Of a stretch of DNA of 64,000 nt, positions 58,800-64,000 are shown one piece after another. Numbering within the stretch: the stretch's first letter is position 1; each line of letters starts with the position of its first letter. The stretch lies in NCBI GenBank assembly GCA_014155875.1, contig JACEFZ010005600.1, positions 607,501-671,500 of the forward strand, in the 5' to 3' direction. Position numbers and translations under genes: made by a program. This DNA comes from Cepaea nemoralis (Eukaryota; Mollusca; Gastropoda; Stylommatophora; Helicidae). A model generated the notes under the pieces. That model saw only the letters and a list, made by a program, of their open reading frames with translations. It was not told where the DNA came from and did no database searches.

Positions 58800-59189
58800 A
58801 ATATGCTCAGCTAGTGTGTTACCCAACTCCAGCAAGGAAGTACAGAAAGGTCACACTGCCACCTGCCATGCATGACCTCAGAGGCCACCAAGGAAGGGTG
58901 ACCTACCGCTGATCTCACATTTGTAGAGACCAGTTAATGGGTAACTCGGTCAATATCACAACTATCGCATTGGCTTCCCATGGTAGTTTACAGTACCCAT
59001 CCTAGTCTGGAACCTCTTGAAAGCCCAGGTTACTTGTAAAACCTCTTCCCTCCAGGGAGATTTTGAGCACATATCCAACGGGCTCTAGTGAGTGCGCTAA
59101 CACTGCTCATCTTTGTTTTTTCTACTCTTACAAAAATGTCTGCTTATCTGGTGACCAGAGATAACAACTAAGAAGATTGGGAGAATTAA
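58800..59189. other. Intron of gene B, nothing assigned
   Basis: No exon or clear repeat. Confidence 0.4.
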
Positions 59190-59639
59190 CAGCTTACTGA
59201 TTGGGTATAAGTCACAGCTTACTGACTGTAAAGAAATAACAGCTTACTGATTGGGCAGAATTAACAGCTTACTGATTGGACAGAATTACAGGTTACTGAT
59301 TGGACAGAATTGTCAACTGACTGATTGGACAGAGATAGCTGACTGATAGAACGAAAAAATAAACAAATAAACAGATTGCACATTGGATAGAAGTACAGTT
59401 TACTGATTACATCAATCTAATAGATTAATGGTGGGTCAGACACAGCAGATAACTGTTTTTATTTTTTAAAGAGTAAAGGACCTTTTAGCGAAGTTGATAG
59501 CGACATAGTCGGTGGAGAGTTCGACGCTTGCCAAAGTGAGAGCAAGTTTAGCCACCTGTTCCTCCTTGCTCTCAGGCCTACATATGGTTGTCACATTACA
59601 TAACTATAGCACGAGACTGCTTCGGGACCAACACACACA

Positions 59640-59880
59640 AAAATGCTCATTAGGCACTTTCTGATTGGCCCATATTTGCATAGACCAATCGACACTGGAC
59701 GGGCGATGTGTTCATTATCTGGCCGGCCGCCGTGACTTCCCCAGACATGTCCTGGTACCCGTGTGTAGACTGGGTCCAGCTGAGAGCAAAGGTCAGTTTA
59801 ACACGTCTGTCATGAGGAGTATTCGAACCCGTGAACACTGGGCGGACAGGCCAGCATTTAGCCACACCTACCAGGGTTCC
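59640..59880 (-). mobile_element. Probable tRNA-derived SINE
   Basis: The minus strand reads GTAGGTGTGGCTAAATGCTG (box A-like), then GTTCACGGGTTCGAATACTC (box B), then a body with GACAGACGTGTTAAAC. Inserted in the minisatellite; the ends are not resolved. Confidence 0.6.
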
Positions 59881-59923
59881 TAACAGCTTTTTGATTGGAC
59901 ATAAATTTTAGCTTACTGATTGG

Positions 59924-60153
59924 CAGGGTTGTCCATGGGACATAAGTTACAATGCATGGTAATTTATGCAAGTCCCATCCCATGCCGTCCCATGGGACTT
60001 TCCCACGGGATTCCCATTGAAATAACATCCAGGGGACATGTTTTTCTGTCCCATCCAATGTTAATATATGCCAGTCCCATCCCGTCCCATTCCATTCCTT
60101 CACTATTAAGAAAATTCCCCTATTTTCCCATGGGATTCCCGTGGCCAAGCCTG
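59924..60153. mobile_element. hAT-like MITE with 8-bp TSD
   Basis: Ends CAGGGTTGTCCATGGGA and, inverted, CAGGCTTGGCCACGGGA. Rich in TCCCATGGGA palindromes; non-coding. Flanked by CTGATTGG on both sides (59916-59923 and 60154-60161). Removing the element and one flank restores a normal minisatellite unit. Confidence 0.78.
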
Positions 60154-61204
60154 CTGATTGGTCATAAGTTATAGTTTCTGATTGGTCATACATTACAGCC
60201 TACTGATTGGACAAAAGTTATAGCTTACTGATTGGTCATGCAGTACAGCTTACTGATTGGACATAAGTTATAGCTTACTGATTGGTCATGCAGTACAGCT
60301 TACTGATTGGACATAAGTTATAGCTTACTGATTGGACATTATTTATAGCTTACTGACTGGACATATGTTTTAGCTTACTGATTGGAAATACATTACAGCA
60401 TACTGATAAATTGCAGCTTATTGACTGAACATAAATCACAGCATATTGATTGGGATTAGATTACAGCTTATTGACTTTACTTAAATTACATCATACTTAT
60501 TGGGCATAAATTAAACCATGCTGATTGGACATAAATTACAGCTTATTGATTGGACATAAATTAGAGCTTATTGATTGGCCATAAATTACAGCTTATTGAT
60601 TGGACATAAATTACAGCTTGTTGATTGGACATAAATTACAGCTTGTTGATTGGACATAAATTACAGCTTATTGATTGGACATAAATCAGAGCTTATTGAT
60701 TGGACATTAATCAGAGCTTATTGATTGGGCATAAATTAAACCATGCTGATTGAACATAAATTACAGCTTATTGATTGGATATTAAATTACAGCTTGTTTA
60801 TTAGACATGAATTACAGTTTATTGATTGGACATAAATCAGAGCTTATTGATTGGACATAAATTACAGTTTATTGATTGGACATAAATCAGAGCTTATTGA
60901 TTGGACATAAATTACAGTTTATTGATCGGACATAAATCAGAGCTTATTGATTGGACATAAATCAGAGCTTATTGATTGGACATAAATCAGAGCTTATTGA
61001 TTGGACATAAATCAGAGCTTATTGATTGGACATAAATCAGAGCTTATTGATTGGACATAAATCAGAACTTATTGATTGGACATAAATCAGAGCTTATTGA
61101 TTGGACATTAGTCAGAGCTTATTGATTGGGCATGAAGTACAGCATGCTGATTGGGCATGGGTTAGAGCTTACTTCTCTTATCAACTTCTCTTATCTTTTT
61201 TTTC

Positions 61205-61437
61205 CCCCGCATATCCTTTTACAGGACATCACAGTCAACATCAGCATCTTTCAGCTGATCGTTGATTTCTTGGCAAGATTACGCTCAGTAGTTTGCCATT
61301 GCTTTCTGAGCGACCGGCTCACATACCCCGTATGTCACTGCCGCGGCCAGAACCCCTACAGATTCTCGCCGTACGTCACGCCACTCACGAAAGTAAACGA
61401 GATCACGGAGAAAGACGTTACACCCCTAGGCCAGGTG
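61205..61437 (-). mobile_element. tRNA-derived SINE (inverted relative of 41425)
   Basis: Matches the reverse complement of 41425-41650 along its length (CATCAGCATCTTTCAGCTGA, GTAGTTTGCCATTGCTTTCT, ACGAGATCACGGAGAAAGAC). The CTTTTACAG at 61216-61224 belongs to the SINE and is not an exon acceptor. Promoter boxes are mutated. Confidence 0.82.
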
Positions 61438-61543
61438 AGCCGGCTTCTCTTATCTAGAGCTTACTAATAGGACAGAAAGTATGTTTTAGTTCTGATGTTT
61501 TCAAACACACTGCACCGATCTTTTTGAATATGTGTATGGCCAG

Positions 61544-61735
61544 GCGTGAGACACTTAACTATTCGGTTCCCCTCCGGAAGTCGTGTGCCAGCCAGAGATA
61601 CAACCTACATCTGTATGATTGTGGACATCTTTGACCTGGGGTTGCCTCGGGACGATGACTTTCATCTGGTTGCCGTGACACCTGCCATCGACAACCAGGA
61701 CCTGATTCATCATATATCGCTCTCTGGATGTAGAG
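61544..61735 (+). CDS. Gene B exon: monooxygenase N domain with His-His
   Basis: 192 nt between TGGCCAG and GTGGGT, phase 1 at both ends. It encodes VRHLTIRFPSGSRVPARDTT, YICMIVDIFDLGLPRDDDF, HLVAVTPAIDNQDLIHHISL, SGCR. Same block and length as gene A exon 15057-15248. The His-His copper pair is conserved (IHHIS), as are IRxPSGSxVPA, TTYxCMIVDI and the final GC. Confidence 0.93.
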
Positions 61736-61754
61736 GTGGGTAGTGCTTGATGTT

Positions 61755-62040
61755 ATCTGATTGATGGATTGGTTGATGAGTGGTTGGGTGGTTGAGTAGG
61801 TGGATTGGTGGATGAATGGGTGGATTGATAGGTGACTGAGTGGGTTGATGGTTAGATGGACATATGGATGGATGGATGGATGGATGAATGGATGGATGAG
61901 TGGATGGTTGTATGGATGGGTGGATGTGGAAGAATGGATAAGTGGATTCATGCGTGAATAATATAATAGATGGATGGAGGTGTGGGTGGGTAGGTGGGTA
62001 GAAGTATAGGTGGGTAGTTAGATGTATGCGTGTAAATAAA
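61755..62040. repeat. TGGA/TTGG-rich simple sequence
   Basis: Imperfect GGATGGATGGATGGATGAA and GGTTGATGAGTGG units. Produces Pro/His/Ile/Ser frames on the minus strand. Confidence 0.9.
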
Positions 62041-63685
62041 GTAATAATCTTCTTCTTCTTCTTCAGCGTTCCGAGCCATTGAGGTTCTTTGCTGCAAATA
62101 CAATCCGTCTCCATTCGTCTCTCTGGTGGACCTTCTCTTGCCAGTCGTTGATTCCAAGTGCTTGTAGGTCTGTACATGTATTATCTCTCCACCGCCTTCT
62201 TGGTCTACCTCGGGGTCTACGGTCATTTATTTCCTGAGTGTAAGCGAGTTTTGTTTCCCTATTATCTTCCATTCTTTCTATATGCCCCAGCCATTGTAGT
62301 CTATTAGCCTTCATGATACCAGTGATTAGCGGGGACTTAAACAGATCATAAATGTCTTTGTTACTTCTTCTTTTCCACTCTCCACTTTGTGTATCCCTAA
62401 TGGGTCCAAAGATGCGTCTTAAAATTTTGTTCTCAAAGGTTTGTAACAAGGCTTCGTCTCCTTTCGTTGTACTCCAGGTTTCAGAGCCATACAGCACAAC
62501 TGGTCTGATCAGTGTTTTGTATATTGTGATTTTGGTGTTACGAGATAGCGCCTTTGATTTTAGTAGATGTTGTAGTGCATAGTATATCTTATTTCCAGAG
62601 TTGATTCTAGTTTGTATTTCTTCCCTTATGATGTTGGAGCAGTTGAAGATCGTACCCAGGTATTTGTATGTTTCCGTTCTTTTAATGGTCATATTATCTA
62701 TTTGTATGTGGCCAGAGTTTCTAGCCATTCCGTCTCTTGAAATTACCATATATTCTGTCTTATCTTGGTTGATAACCAGCCCCATCTGTTGGGCATTTTC
62801 CTTTAAGTGAGTCAATATTTCCAATGTCTTTTGTTCACTTTGCCCTATAATATCTATATCATCTGCATAACCAAGCAGCTTGGATGTTCCTCCAATATCA
62901 CATTCCTCCTTTACCTTCCTTACAACTTTCTCTAGAGCCAGATTGAAGAGTAGCGGCGATAGTGCATCACCCTGTTTCAAGCCAGATGTTATTTGGAAGG
63001 GGTCTGATTTCCTGCCTTTATATGTTACTATATTATAAGTATCTTCCATGCATAGTCTGGTCATGTTGATTAACTTCCTTGGTATTCCAAATTCCTGCAT
63101 AGCATTCCATAGACTATTCCTATGGACACTATCATAAGCCTTTTCACAATCCACAAAAATGTTATGGAGATCTCTTTTATATTCCCAATGTTTCTCGGCT
63201 ATTTGTCGTAAGATAAATATCTGATCTATTGTTGATCTGTTTTGTCTAAAACCCGCCTGGTAGTCACCTAATATGTCTTCTGAATATGGTTTTAGTCTAT
63301 TTAGTAATACTGCGGATAGTATCTTATAGCTTGTAGACAGTAGTGATATTCCTCTATAATTTCCACATTGGAACTTGTCTCCTTTCTTAAAGATAGGTAT
63401 CAATAATGACTCTTTCCAGTCATGGGGTAATTCTTCTGTCCTCCAGATTTTTATTATTAGTTCGTATAGCTTTAGATGTAATGTATGGCCACCTGCCTTT
63501 ATAAATTCAGCAGCAATTCCATCAGTCCCAGTTGTCTTATTGTTTTTAAGTCGTGTGATTACATATAGGATTTCTTCAAATGTAGGTTCTTCAATTTGTG
63601 GTTCGCATGTTAGAACCTCTTCCTGTGAGAAAATGTTACTTGGAGCTTCACAATTTAGTAATTCAATAAAATATTCTTTCCATGT
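62041..63685 (-). mobile_element. LINE with uninterrupted RT-to-end ORF, 5' truncated
   Basis: The minus-strand frame is open from about 63685 to 62063: FEEILYVITRLKNNKTTGTD, ESLLIPIFKKGDKFQCGNYR, LGDYQAGFRQNRSTIDQIFI, FVDCEKAYDSVHRNSLWNAM (catalytic Asp), GLKQGDALSPLLFNLALEKV, GYADDIDIIGQSEQ (catalytic DD), [54 protein letters not shown], then DEWRRIVFAAKNLNGSER and stop. A (GAA)n-type tail follows. The endonuclease and most of the linker are missing, so it cannot move by itself. Very similar to 37095-39049 plus 34718-34842. Lies antisense in the intron after exon 61544-61735. Confidence 0.92.
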
Positions 63686-64000
63686 GTAACGAGTTCACCT
63701 TGGGTAGTGAGAGTGAACCACACCCGAGGTGTCTCTGGCACTCCCGTGTATTCTAGCCCCAGGGGTTGGACAAGCAGATACACATTTTTATTCTGTGGTT
63801 GATCTCATATTAGTTAATTACGTCTACAAGCCCCTCCAGATTCTAGACCCCCACTAACTACCTACACCTGTGGAACAATGAACACTTAGGCATCGTCCGA
63901 GACCACACTCAATCATTATACAAAGAGCAAGTCAACTTACATAAAGTTTATTCTACCCTTGAGAATATAGAACTGAAATGAACATCCTGATAGAAAAATC
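63686..64000. other. Intron of gene B, unassigned
   Basis: After the LINE 5' break (GTGTAACGAGTTCACCTTGG) no coding block or repeat can be named. Probably another mobile element that continues beyond the window. Confidence 0.4.

Larger units (their letters stand above)
59190..61170. repeat. About 24-bp minisatellite (interrupted)
   Basis: Units of CTTATTGATTGGACATAAAT CAGAG or CTTACTGATTGGACAGAATT ACAG. The array begins loosely at 59190, is broken by 59350-59880 and by a MITE (59924-60153), and becomes very regular after 60520. Consecutive identical units at 60940-61080 indicate recent expansion. Confidence 0.92.
52858..61735 (+). other. Gene B: temptin-copper monooxygenase paralogue (partial)
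   Basis: Four exons (52858-53061, 55440-55572, 58357-58491, 61544-61735), phases 0,1,1,1, joined in frame without slips. The order is signal peptide, temptin domain, linker, first part of the monooxygenase N domain. The rest lies beyond 64000. Same strand, same exon lengths and phases as gene A where comparable, so a tandem duplicate. Peptide divergence between A and B is substantial (about half the positions in the shared exons), so the duplication is not recent. Confidence 0.85.

Noticed and set aside
61126..61467. 113-codon frame with a YPVCHCRGQNPYRF stretch before exon 61544, possibly an extra gene B exon
   Set aside because: The sequence is an inverted copy of the SINE at 41425-41667, and the phases of exons 58357-58491 and 61544-61735 already join directly.

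Overview
This is animal nuclear DNA. It has spliced genes with kilobase introns, dense LINE, SINE, Helitron and Tigger relics, and many private minisatellites. It has no prokaryotic gene density. The only host genes I can support encode a temptin domain joined to a copper type II monooxygenase domain. Temptin is a secreted molluscan (Aplysia) pheromone-associated protein, so a mollusc, probably a gastropod, is the likeliest source. That taxonomic call is an inference.

Gene A (+ strand) enters the window part-way through. Nine exons are recognisable: 5177-5311, 15057-15248, 21361-21524, 26657-26733, 28964-29130, 41082-41181, 42970-43156, 43742-43941 and 46356-46466, with ATTAAA at 46518. All have AG/GT borders and the reading phase carries across every junction. 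The protein runs from the end of the temptin domain through a complete monooxygenase core (His-His, His, His-X-His and Met ligands) to a Cys-rich tail. Two +1 frame slips lie inside the last part. Gene B (+ strand) starts about 6.4 kb downstream: 52858-53061 (signal peptide and temptin), 55440-55572, 58357-58491 and 61544-61735, and then leaves the window. Shared exons have identical lengths (135 and 192 nt) and phases, so A and B are tandem paralogues. The family suggests secreted, copper- and ascorbate-dependent oxidases; the substrate is unknown.

Region by region: 1-3.8 kb is a 25-bp minisatellite; 3.8-4.4 kb a LINE linker fragment; 4.4-5.2 kb a 20-bp minisatellite running into exon A1; 5.3-8.4 kb a degraded LINE and CAA/CAT-rich repeats; 8.4-15 kb mostly unassigned; 18.1-21.1 kb a 42-bp minisatellite; 22-23.9 kb two Helitrons head to tail; 24.2-26.6 kb two LINE fragments; 26.7-28.4 kb a 36-bp minisatellite that begins at the exon donor; 29.2-31.8 kb foldback elements and two minisatellites; 32-41 kb a GATA-type satellite invaded by several retroelements; 43-46.5 kb the end of gene A; 46.5-52.8 kb SINE, LINE and Tigger debris; 52.8-62 kb gene B with a nested LINE/Tigger block and a 24-bp minisatellite; 62-63.7 kb a LINE with a long open frame.

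Two patterns stand out. First, several minisatellites touch a processing signal of the host genes (donor, acceptor, start/acceptor, or the GT-rich stretch after the poly(A) signal) and repeat that signal in every unit. Second, four copies of a composite retroelement carry a long G/T-rich minisatellite in front of a LINE-type 3' tail. All calls come from reading the sequence; no database search was run.
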